From: CAZART01 sp964487555
GTDB lineage: Bacteria > Bacteroidota > Rhodothermia > Rhodothermales > VXPQ01
Assembly (NCBI GenBank): GCA_964487555.1
Contig: CAZART010000193.1
Span: forward strand, 1 to 6,896
DNA length: 6,896 bases
Direction of reading: 5' to 3'
The notes under the pieces are model-generated. The model was not told the DNA's origin and ran no database searches. It saw nothing but the letters and a program-made list of their open reading frames with translations. This document shows, in pieces, positions 1 to 6,631 of this stretch; the first letter of the stretch is position 1; every line of letters starts with the position of its first letter. The position numbers were made by a program, and so were the translations under genes.

Positions 1-2
1 CG

Positions 3-1163
3 CGCATCAAGCTGCTCAAGCGAATGGCCGACCGGATCTGGGAGGTCGACAGCACGGCGTACGTCATCCTCGAGCATTTCGGTGACACGCGCGAGGAGAA
101 CGAGCTCGTGCAGTACGGCATCGACCGCGGCTTTCCCGGCATGATGGTCTGGGCGAAGGAGACCGATCCGTACAACGAAGCCACGATGGGCTACCACGAT
201 GGGGGGAAGTCCGACTTCTCCGGCGTTTATCATACGAATCGAGGGCTGTCGGTGCCTCACGGCGTCGGATTCATGGAGAGCCACGACGAGCAGCGGCTGA
301 TGTACAAGAACCTGCAGTTCGGGGCCTCGCTGGGCGGCTACAGCGTGAAGGACTTGCCCGTCGCGCTCGATCGGATGAAAGCGGCCGGCGCGTTCTTTTT
401 CACCATTCCCGGTCCGAAAATGATCTGGCAGTTTGGAGAGCTCGGCTATGAGGTAGACATCGACTTCAACGGCCGAACGGGAGAGAAGCCCATCCGGTGG
501 CAGTACGCCGAGGATCCGTTGCGTGACAAGCTATTCGAGACGTGGGCGGCCCTGATCAAGCTTCGAAACGAACACGACGTGTTTCGAAGCGCCGATACGG
601 AGGTCTCGATGGATGCCTCCTTCTCCCTTAAGCACATGTACCTGTCCCATCCGACCATGGATGTTTCATTGATTGGTAACTTCCACGTGGGGCACTGGCT
701 CGATGTGATGGCGCGTTTCGAGAAGTCCGGCTGGTGGTACGACTTTTTCAAGGGGGACTCCCTGTTCATTCAGGAACCGGGTGGAAGTGCGTACGTGAGC
801 GCACGCCCGGGCGAATTCCACCTCTTCACAAGCGAGCGCGTTGATTTTCCGCCTCCGGGCCTGGTCACGGTGGATGCGCAGCAGCCGCCGAACGTCCCCG
901 AGCAGATCACTCTTCATCAGAACTATCCCAATCCTTTCAATCCTTCCACCACGATCTCGTATGCTCTCCCTGGTGCCCGGCACGTCACCCTCGACGTCTA
1001 CGACGTCCTCGGTCGCCGCGTTGCCTTCCTCGTCGACGCCGTCAAGCCCGCCGGCACGCACGACGTCGAGTTCGACGCACAAAACCTTCCAAGCGGCACC
1101 TACCTCGCGCGCCTTTCCGCCGCCGGCACCGTCAAGACGCGCGTCCTCGTTGTGGCGAAGTGA
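3..1163 (+). CDS. Secreted GH13 alpha-amylase, C-terminal part, with T9SS-type sorting tail (5' end outside window)
   Basis: This is the 3' part of an alpha-amylase family (GH13) enzyme that would hydrolyse alpha-1,4-glucan. The frame is open from the first complete codon at 3, so the Met at 24 is internal rather than the start. Numbering from that Met, ILEHF at 15-19 fits GH13 region III with general acid Glu17, and FMESHDEQR at 83-91 fits region IV with His87-Asp88. Regions I and II, including the nucleophile Asp, must lie upstream. Residues about 195-285 look like a C-terminal beta domain. Residues about 290-379 (NYPNPFNPSTTI, VYDVLGRRV, LPSGTYLARL) form a tail of the Por/T9SS C-terminal sorting type, which overlaps FlgD-like Ig folds in sequence. 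Export across the outer membrane is inferred from that tail. The next gene starts 37 nt downstream. Family is confident; exact specificity is not. Confidence 0.9.
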   Translation, partial: RIKLLKRMADRIWEVDSTAYVILEHFGDTREENELVQYGIDRGFPGMMVWAKETDPYNEATMGYHDGGKSDFSGVYHTNRGLSVPHGVGFMESHDEQRLMYKNLQFGASLGGYSVKDLPVALDRMKAAGAFFFTIPGPKMIWQFGELGYEVDIDFNGRTGEKPIRWQYAEDPLRDKLFETWAALIKLRNEHDVFRSADTEVSMDASFSLKHMYLSHPTMDVSLIGNFHVGHWLDVMARFEKSGWWYDFFKGDSLFIQEPGGSAYVSARPGEFHLFTSERVDFPPPGLVTVDAQQPPNVPEQITLHQNYPNPFNPSTTISYALPGARHVTLDVYDVLGRRVAFLVDAVKPAGTHDVEFDAQNLPSGTYLARLSAAGTVKTRVLVVAK

Positions 1164-1200
1164 AACCCGCCCACTGCCCACCACCGTAGCAAACAACCCC

Positions 1201-3243
1201 ATGAGCCCCCTCCTTCCCGCCGCCCCGCAATCGTCCGGCTCCTTCGCCAATAATCCAACGGCCGTCCCCTCCTCGGCGCTCCGCATTCCCCGTCGCCCCG
1301 CTTCCCCGCGCCCCTTCCCCTTCCTCTTCCCCTTCCTATTCCTCTTCCTCTTTCCCCTCCTCGCCGCATGCGACCGCGGCACCGTCACCGAGCCGGGCGC
1401 CGCAACGCAACAAGACACCACCGACGCCCCCACCGTCCCCTCCTGGGCGTCCGACGCCGTCTTCTATCAGATTTTCCCCGAACGTTTCCGCAACGGGGAC
1501 CCGACCAACGATCCGACCCGCGAATCGCTCGAGTGGCCGATCGAGACCGTGCCGGAAAGCTGGACCGTCAAGGAGTGGACCAGCGACTGGTATGAGCAGG
1601 ACGACTGGGAGCGGGAGATCGGGGGCTTTTTCGATGCCGAGGAGGGGGCAGCGCATCCTCGCGGGGCGGTCTTCGACCGCCGCTACGGCGGCGACCTTCA
1701 GGGCGTAATCGACAAGCTCGATTACCTGGCCGACCTCGGCATCAACACGATCTATTTCAACCCTGTTTTCTATGCCCGCTCGCTCCATAAGTACGACGGC
1801 AATACCTATCACCACATCGATCCGCATTTCGGACCCGATCCTGAGGGCGATTTCGAGTTGATGGCGCAGGAGACGAGCGATCCATCGACCTGGCACGACA
1901 CCGCCGCCGACCGGCTGTTCTTCGATCTTCTGGAGGGAGCCCACGCGCGCGGCATCCGCGTCATAATCGACGGAGTCTGGAACCACACGGGGCGCGACTT
2001 CTTCGCTTTCGAGGATCTCCGCCTCAACCAGCAGAATTCGCCCTACAGAGACTGGTACATCGTCGAGGCGTTCGACGACCCGGCGACCGATGCCAATGAA
2101 TTTCGCTACAAAGGCTGGTGGGGCGTGGAGACACTGCCCGAATTTGCCGATACCGAAGACGGCACCGACCTCCATCCCGGCCCCAAGGAATACGTGTTTG
2201 ATGCGACGACGAAGTGGATGGACCCGAACGGCGACGGCGATCCCTCAGACGGTATCGACGGCTGGCGGCTCGACGTAACCAACGAGGTCCCGATCGGCTT
2301 CTGGGCGGACTGGAATGCGCACGTTCGCACCCTGAATCCGGACGCCTACACCGTCACGGAAATTTGGGAGGACGCTCGCGAAATGATCGCAGAGGGGGAT
2401 TTCTCGGCGACGATGAATTACTGGGCGTTCGCCTTCCCGGTAACGGGTTTCCTGGTAGACGGCGCCTCTGAGCCCTCGAAATTCGTTGAAACGCTCAGTG
2501 AGCGGCGAGAGATTTATCCGGAGCCCGTGCAATATGCGTTGCAGAACTTGATGGATTCGCACGACACCGACCGTCTCGCCTCCATGATCGTGAACCGCGA
2601 TCATCGGCCCTACGAGCAGCCGGACCGCTTCGACTACGACTGGGGCAGCACGGCTTCTCCGCGCCACAATGACTGGTACGACGTAAGTGCGCCCGACGAA
2701 TCCGGCCGCGCCGTCCAACGCCTCGTCGCGCTCTTCCAGATGACCTACGTCGGCGCGCCGATGATCTATTACGGCACCGAGGCCGGCATGTGGGGCGCCG
2801 ACGACCCCGACGACCGTAAGCCGATGGTGTGGGACGATCTGACCTACGCCGATGAAGTCGCCTATCCGCCGGGGCATGAGCGCGAGCCGGACGCCGTCGC
2901 GTTCGATCAGGATCTCTTCGACTATTATCGCGACGTGATCCGCCTTCGCAAAGAGCGCCCGTCGCTGCGCCGCGGTGATTTCACGGTGCTGAGCGCCGAC
3001 GACGAGCGCGACATCCTCGCCTTCGCGCGCACACATCGCGACGAGACGACGATTGTCGTCTTGAACCGAAGCGAAGAGGCCCACAGTCTTCGCGTCGAGC
3101 TTCCGGAGGCGTTGCGTGCCACCTACGAGACGGCCTTCACGACGATCGAAGAAGGATACCGGGTCCAGCAGGATGAAACGGGACTGATATTCGACGTGCC
3201 CGAACTATCCGGTCTCGTGCTGTCGGCGTCTTCGGCGCCGTGA
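1201..3243 (+). CDS. GH13 alpha-glucan hydrolase, predicted lipoprotein (cyclomaltodextrinase/neopullulanase-like)
   Basis: This is a 680-residue GH13 enzyme, probably cutting maltodextrins, cyclodextrins or branched oligosaccharides in the cell envelope. The frame is open upstream into gene 1, but the ATG at 1201 is the only sensible start. It gives a 40-residue N-region, a Phe/Leu/Pro hydrophobic core and the lipobox LAAC with lipidated Cys57. The barrel begins near Trp82 (WASDAVFYQIFPERF). All four GH13 motifs are intact: region I DGVWNH at 257-262, region II GWRLDVTNE with Arg356 and nucleophile Asp358, region III TEIWED with acid Glu387, and region IV MDSHDTDR with His454-Asp455. LPEF at 312-315 sits where region V is expected and does not match the textbook MPKLN. 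A DPNGDGD loop just before region II looks calcium-binding. There is no room for the N-terminal CBM34-like domain of classical cyclomaltodextrinases. No Shine-Dalgarno sequence is seen. Subfamily and exact substrate are uncertain. Confidence 0.92.
   Translation: MSPLLPAAPQSSGSFANNPTAVPSSALRIPRRPASPRPFPFLFPFLFLFLFPLLAACDRGTVTEPGAATQQDTTDAPTVPSWASDAVFYQIFPERFRNGDPTNDPTRESLEWPIETVPESWTVKEWTSDWYEQDDWEREIGGFFDAEEGAAHPRGAVFDRRYGGDLQGVIDKLDYLADLGINTIYFNPVFYARSLHKYDGNTYHHIDPHFGPDPEGDFELMAQETSDPSTWHDTAADRLFFDLLEGAHARGIRVIIDGVWNHTGRDFFAFEDLRLNQQNSPYRDWYIVEAFDDPATDANEFRYKGWWGVETLPEFADTEDGTDLHPGPKEYVFDATTKWMDPNGDGDPSDGIDGWRLDVTNEVPIGFWADWNAHVRTLNPDAYTVTEIWEDAREMIAEGDFSATMNYWAFAFPVTGFLVDGASEPSKFVETLSERREIYPEPVQYALQNLMDSHDTDRLASMIVNRDHRPYEQPDRFDYDWGSTASPRHNDWYDVSAPDESGRAVQRLVALFQMTYVGAPMIYYGTEAGMWGADDPDDRKPMVWDDLTYADEVAYPPGHEREPDAVAFDQDLFDYYRDVIRLRKERPSLRRGDFTVLSADDERDILAFARTHRDETTIVVLNRSEEAHSLRVELPEALRATYETAFTTIEEGYRVQQDETGLIFDVPELSGLVLSASSAP
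1311..1362 (+). repeat. Polypyrimidine tract inside the gene 2 signal peptide
   Basis: These 52 bases are all C or T on the + strand except one A at 1338. They are built from overlapping hexamer-like units such as CCCCTT and CCTCTT. The tract encodes the hydrophobic core of the lipoprotein signal peptide, an alternation of Phe, Leu and Pro. Because the units are six bases long, gain or loss of a unit would keep the reading frame and change only the length of the hydrophobic core. The tract is seen directly; slippage is inference. Confidence 0.8.
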
Positions 3244-3292
3244 CGGCATACGCGCCGGGAAAGCGCAGCCGCTTCTAAGGATTCCAAGCTCG

Positions 3293-3316
3293 CCTGGGTC
3301 GGGGTAACCCGGCAGG
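3293..3316 (+). promoter_or_regulatory. GUAA-tetraloop hairpin in the 98-nt gap before gene 3
   Basis: The gap 3244-3341 is the only sizeable intergenic space in the window. It contains a stem of 3298-3303 with 3308-3313 (six pairs, one of them G-U) closed by the loop GTAA at 3304-3307, a GNRA-type tetraloop. Skipping a two-base bulge (3296-3297) adds three more pairs, CCT 3293-3295 with AGG 3314-3316. No T-run follows, so it is not a classical intrinsic terminator. The purine stretch AGGGAGA at 3314-3320 overlaps the 3' arm and is the nearest ribosome-binding-like sequence. Possible roles are RNA stability, partial attenuation or masking of translation. It may also be chance in GC-rich DNA. 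Confidence 0.35.
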
Positions 3317-3341
3317 GAGATACAGAATCCCCAATGAGTTT

Positions 3342-5315
3342 ATGACATCGATGTCCACCCCAAATCCCGCCATATCGACCGGCAGACGCCTGCTCTTCAT
3401 CGGGCTGATGCTGCTCATCCCGTTCGCGTTCTTCGCGGTCGCGGAGGCGGGACTGCGCCTCGCCGGTTTCGGCGAATCGCATCCGCTGTTTGTGCAGGTC
3501 GATGGAAAGCCGGATTATCTTTACCAGAATCGAGAGATCGCGCGCCGATACTTCACGCACATCGAGAACGTGCCGTCCAGCCTGACCGACTTCTTCGAAG
3601 CGGAGAAGCGCCCGGACACGTACCGCATCTTCGTGCAGGGCGGATCCTCCGGGGCGGGCTTCCCCTTTTACTACGGCGGCGCCTTCTCGCGTATGCTCGA
3701 GCAGCGGCTGATGCAGACCTTTCCCGATCGCCATATCGAGGTCGTCAATACCTCTATGGCCGCAGTCAACTCCTATACACTGCTCGATCTGGTGGACGAG
3801 ATTCTCGAGCACAAGCCCGACGCCGTGCTGATCTACGCCGGACACAACGAATACTACGGTGCGCTCGGGGTCGGCTCCACCGAATCGCTCGGACGCCATC
3901 CATGGCTCGTGCGAAGCTACCTTGCACTGAATGATCTGCGGATCGTGCAGGCCCTGAGAAAAGGCCTCGCTTCCATCGCCGCGCTCAACCGGAACCGCAC
4001 GGACGGCGAGCGGCCGTCGGGCAATCTGATGCAGCGGATGATCGGAAAGCAGACGATCCCCTATGGATCGGCGGACTATCGGCGCGGACTGCGCCAGTTC
4101 CGCAGCAACCTCACACGCATTCTTGCTCGCTACCGCGAGCACGGCATTCCCGTCTTCATCGGCACCGTCGCGAGCAACGAGCGCGACCATGCTCCGTTCG
4201 AGACCGGTTTTCTGCCACATACGGATCGTGGTGCCTGGCAGAGGACCTACGATGCAGGCGTTCAAGAGGCAAGAAACGGCGCCGCCGGCGCCGCCCTTGC
4301 GAAATTCGACGAGGCGATCGCCATCGACTCGCTTAATGCGGAGGCCTTCTACGTTAAAGGCCGTCTTCTTGAACGCATCGGCCGCTACGACGAAGCGCGC
4401 GCCGCGCTCGTCGCCGCCAAGGATCGCGACGAACTCCGCTTTCGTGCCTCTGAGGAAGTGAACGACATCATCCGCGAATTGGCATCCCAAGAAGAGGCCC
4501 ACGTCGTCGACGTCCGTCAGGCGCTCGCCGACGCCTCACCGAACGGAATCATCGGCAGCACCTTGATGATGGAGCACCTTCATCCGAACGTGGAAGGCTA
4601 TTTCGAGATCGCCGACGCATACTACGAGGGGCTCCGCGAACGAGAGATGATCGGTGACTGGTCGCGTGCCGTCCCGCGCGGCGCCGCCCGCTCCGAGGTG
4701 CTGCTAACGCCTGTCGATTCGCTCGTCGGCGTCTACCGGATCCGGCAGCTCATGGCCGCATGGCCGTTCCAGCCCTCCGGCGTCAAGAAAAAATGGGATG
4801 ACGGGATAGACGTCGGCGATCCCGTCGTTCAGATCGCATTCCGCCTCGTCAAGGGCGACAGCGGCTGGCCGGAAGCCAACGAGGCCCTCCGCCGCCACCT
4901 CGAACAGACCGGCGACTACCACGGCGCGCTGCAGGCTGCGCTCGCGCATCTTCAGGAGTATCCGTTCATTCCATCGCCGTATCTCACGGCCGGCAACCTC
5001 CTGCTGAAGCAGGGCCGCTACGACGAGGCGCTCGTCTACTTCGAAGCCGGCAACGACGTCGAGGAGACGGCAGCCGGCCACCGCATGATCGGCAGCATCC
5101 TGCTGCAGCGCGGAGATCGCTCCGCGGCGCTGCAACACCTCGAACGAGCCGTAATCCTCGACCCGCGGGATGCCACAGCGCTCTACAACCTCGGCGGTGC
5201 CTACGCGCTCGAGCAGGAGTTCGGCAAAGCCCGCCGGACCGTGCGTCGCCTCCTCGAGATCAAGCCGGACCACGAAGCCGGCCGGACGCTTCTCGCCAGC
5301 CTTCCCCAGGACTAG
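3342..5315 (+). CDS. Membrane-anchored SGNH/GDSL-type hydrolase with TPR repeats
   Basis: This 657-residue protein looks like an SGNH-fold esterase or deacylase facing the periplasm, joined to tetratricopeptide repeats. A hydrophobic segment at about 16-37 should act as a membrane anchor or uncleaved signal. SGNH motifs follow: block I VQGGSS with likely nucleophile Ser102, a block II-like NTSMAAVNS at 136-144, block III GHNEYYG at 167-173 with oxyanion Asn169, and block V EHLHPN at 411-416 with catalytic His414, where Glu411 replaces the usual Asp. A TPR-like pair at about 306-360 lies between blocks III and V. More TPR units at about 511-645 (for example GDYHGALQAAL, GRYDEALVYFE, GDRSAALQHLE) end the protein. 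An in-frame ATG at 3351 is an alternative start. The stop lies one base before the binding-protein start, suggesting one transcript. The substrate is unknown; an ester on a glycan, such as acylated glucan, is only a contextual guess. Confidence 0.88.
   Translation: MTSMSTPNPAISTGRRLLFIGLMLLIPFAFFAVAEAGLRLAGFGESHPLFVQVDGKPDYLYQNREIARRYFTHIENVPSSLTDFFEAEKRPDTYRIFVQGGSSGAGFPFYYGGAFSRMLEQRLMQTFPDRHIEVVNTSMAAVNSYTLLDLVDEILEHKPDAVLIYAGHNEYYGALGVGSTESLGRHPWLVRSYLALNDLRIVQALRKGLASIAALNRNRTDGERPSGNLMQRMIGKQTIPYGSADYRRGLRQFRSNLTRILARYREHGIPVFIGTVASNERDHAPFETGFLPHTDRGAWQRTYDAGVQEARNGAAGAALAKFDEAIAIDSLNAEAFYVKGRLLERIGRYDEARAALVAAKDRDELRFRASEEVNDIIRELASQEEAHVVDVRQALADASPNGIIGSTLMMEHLHPNVEGYFEIADAYYEGLREREMIGDWSRAVPRGAARSEVLLTPVDSLVGVYRIRQLMAAWPFQPSGVKKKWDDGIDVGDPVVQIAFRLVKGDSGWPEANEALRRHLEQTGDYHGALQAALAHLQEYPFIPSPYLTAGNLLLKQGRYDEALVYFEAGNDVEETAAGHRMIGSILLQRGDRSAALQHLERAVILDPRDATALYNLGGAYALEQEFGKARRTVRRLLEIKPDHEAGRTLLASLPQD
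5308..5311 (+). promoter_or_regulatory. Shine-Dalgarno-like AGGA for the binding-protein gene
   Basis: AGGA lies inside the last codons of the SGNH/TPR gene, five bases before the ATG at 5317. It supports that start and fits translational coupling across the one-base gap. It is the best-placed ribosome-binding-like sequence in the window; gene 2 has none and the other starts have weak ones. Confidence 0.45.
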
Positions 5316-5316
5316 C

Positions 5317-6627
5317 ATGCCCGCCCTCGACGCTCAGGAAAAACGGTACCAGGCACCAGGTACCCGGTGCCGCGCGGCCCTGGCGCCGTCGCGAATTCTC
5401 TCCCTCCTGTCGCTAATCCTCGCCGTCGCCATCGTCGCGGCCGCCGCCGGCTGCGGCGCAGACGACGACCGCATCCGCATCCGCATCTGGCACGAGAAGC
5501 GCGCCGCCGAGCGCGACCTCTTCGAGCGCGCCATTGCCGAATACAACCGGGCCCACCCCGCCGTGTTCGTCGAGACCCTCTACCGCGAAACCGAAGAGCT
5601 GCGCAACCTCTACGTCGTCGCCTCCGTCGGCGGAAGCGGCCCGGACCTCATCTACAGCCCGGCCGACAACGTCGGCGTGTTCAAGCTCACCGACGTCGTG
5701 CTGCCGCTCGACTCCCTCTTCGACCGAGCCTTCCTCGACCAGTTCATGGATGCCGGTCTCGTGGGCTACGAAGGCGAGACCATGATGATCTCCGACCAGG
5801 TCCGAACCTTCCTCGCCTTCGTCCATAATCGCGATCTTATCCCCGATGCCCCCGAAAACACCGACGAATGGATCGCCGCCCTCCGGAAAGCCACCGTCGA
5901 CAACAATGGCGACGGCACGCCCGATCAGTACGGCATGACGTGGAATTACCGCGAGCCGTTCTTCTTCATTCCCTTCCTCTCCTGCTTTGGTGGATGGGTG
6001 ATGGATGATGACGGCAATCCGACGTTGGACACGCCCGAGACCGTGAAGGCGATCAAGTTCGTGCTCGACCTGCGTGACAAGCATCACGTCATCCCCGGTG
6101 AAAGCGACTACGAGATGGCCGAGGCGCTCTTCCAGGAGCAGCGCGCCGCATCGATCATCAATGGTCCCTGGGCCTTCGCCGGATACGGCAACGCGGGAAT
6201 CGACTACGGCATCGCGCCTCTTCCGAGACATTCCGAGACCGGCCACGCCTGCGCCCCGATGGTCGCGACGAGCGGATACGCCGTGAACAGCAACGTTCCA
6301 CCCGAAAAGCTCCCGCACCTGAAAGAGCTGATCACCTACCTCACCAGTTCCGAGATGCAGGAGCAGATGGTTAATGAAATCGAAGCGATTCCCGTTCGAG
6401 AAGAGCTGCGCACCGTTCCCGCCGTACGCGACAATGAGCGGCTCCAGAGCATGATCCGCCAGGTTGAACTCGCCCGTCCCATGCCGGTCGAGCCGCAGAT
6501 GCGGCAGATATGGGACGGGATGCGCGGACCCTATCAGCTCGTCATGAACGGCGCCGTCTCGCCCGAAGAAGGCGCACGCCTGATGCAGCGAGAAGTCGAG
6601 AAGCGCATCGCGGACACGTATCTGTAG
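5317..6627 (+). CDS. MalE-like extracellular sugar-binding lipoprotein of an ABC importer
   Basis: This is a 436-residue family 1 solute-binding protein, most likely delivering maltose or maltodextrin to the permease encoded next. The start at 5317 follows the preceding stop by one base, and no ATG, GTG or TTG occurs in frame between it and the signal core, so the unusually long 25-residue N-region must be translated. The hydrophobic core (about 27-44) ends at lipobox AAGC with Cys46. The mature domain opens with IRIRIWHEK at 53-61. GSGPDLIYSPADN at 107-119, INGPWAFAGYGNAGIDYGIAPLP at about 281-303 and VATSGYAVN at 316-324 are typical of MalE-type proteins. DNNGDGTPDQYG at 195-206 resembles a DxDxDG calcium loop. 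The signal-peptide codons carry a four-unit palindromic repeat. The ligand is inferred from similarity to MalE and from the two neighbouring amylase-family genes; another oligosaccharide is possible. Confidence 0.9.
   Translation: MPALDAQEKRYQAPGTRCRAALAPSRILSLLSLILAVAIVAAAAGCGADDDRIRIRIWHEKRAAERDLFERAIAEYNRAHPAVFVETLYRETEELRNLYVVASVGGSGPDLIYSPADNVGVFKLTDVVLPLDSLFDRAFLDQFMDAGLVGYEGETMMISDQVRTFLAFVHNRDLIPDAPENTDEWIAALRKATVDNNGDGTPDQYGMTWNYREPFFFIPFLSCFGGWVMDDDGNPTLDTPETVKAIKFVLDLRDKHHVIPGESDYEMAEALFQEQRAASIINGPWAFAGYGNAGIDYGIAPLPRHSETGHACAPMVATSGYAVNSNVPPEKLPHLKELITYLTSSEMQEQMVNEIEAIPVREELRTVPAVRDNERLQSMIRQVELARPMPVEPQMRQIWDGMRGPYQLVMNGAVSPEEGARLMQREVEKRIADTYL
5345..5372. repeat. Four tandem GGNNCCN heptamers with palindromic cores
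   Basis: Four units spaced exactly seven bases apart have the cores GGTACC (5345-5350), GGCACC (5352-5357), GGTACC (5359-5364) and GGTGCC (5366-5371). Units 1 and 3 are identical, self-complementary palindromes and can pair with each other. Units 2 and 4 are exact reverse complements. The array lies within the coding sequence for the N-region of the binding-protein signal peptide (roughly RYQAPGTRCR) and keeps the frame open. It resembles short GGCACC/GGTGCC-type intergenic repeats seen dispersed in various bacterial genomes, a resemblance I recall but cannot check here. Confidence 0.7.
5470..5487 (+). repeat. Three tandem CGCATC hexamers
   Basis: Three perfect copies of the hexamer encode Arg-Ile three times at the first predicted beta strand of the mature binding protein, just after the Asp-rich linker. 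The repeat is in frame. Its short length means it could simply reflect codon bias over an alternating Arg-Ile strand. Confidence 0.5.
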
Positions 6628-6631
6628 GCAT

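Noticed and set aside
841..1200. Upstream in-frame extension of the GH13 lipoprotein gene into gene 1
   Set aside because: The extension would overlap the T9SS tail of gene 1, is Ser/Arg/Pro/Thr-rich like a frame shadow, and would bury the signal peptide; the ATG at 1201 is preferred.
2245..3084. 279-codon open frame on the - strand opposite the GH13 gene
   Set aside because: It covers GH13 regions II-IV, which are conserved on the + strand, and shows no own motif or credible start context.
3293..3316. Intrinsic transcription terminator between genes 2 and 3
   Set aside because: The stem is reasonable but no run of T follows it, so only a generic hairpin is reported.
3123..4502. 459-codon open frame on the - strand opposite the SGNH/TPR gene
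   Set aside because: It is the antisense shadow of a gene with clear motifs on the + strand; its translation shows no recognisable domain, and long antisense frames are common in GC-rich coding DNA.
5345..5372. CRISPR-like or integron-like repeat array
   Set aside because: Units are only seven bases with no spacers, and no associated cas or integrase gene is in the window.
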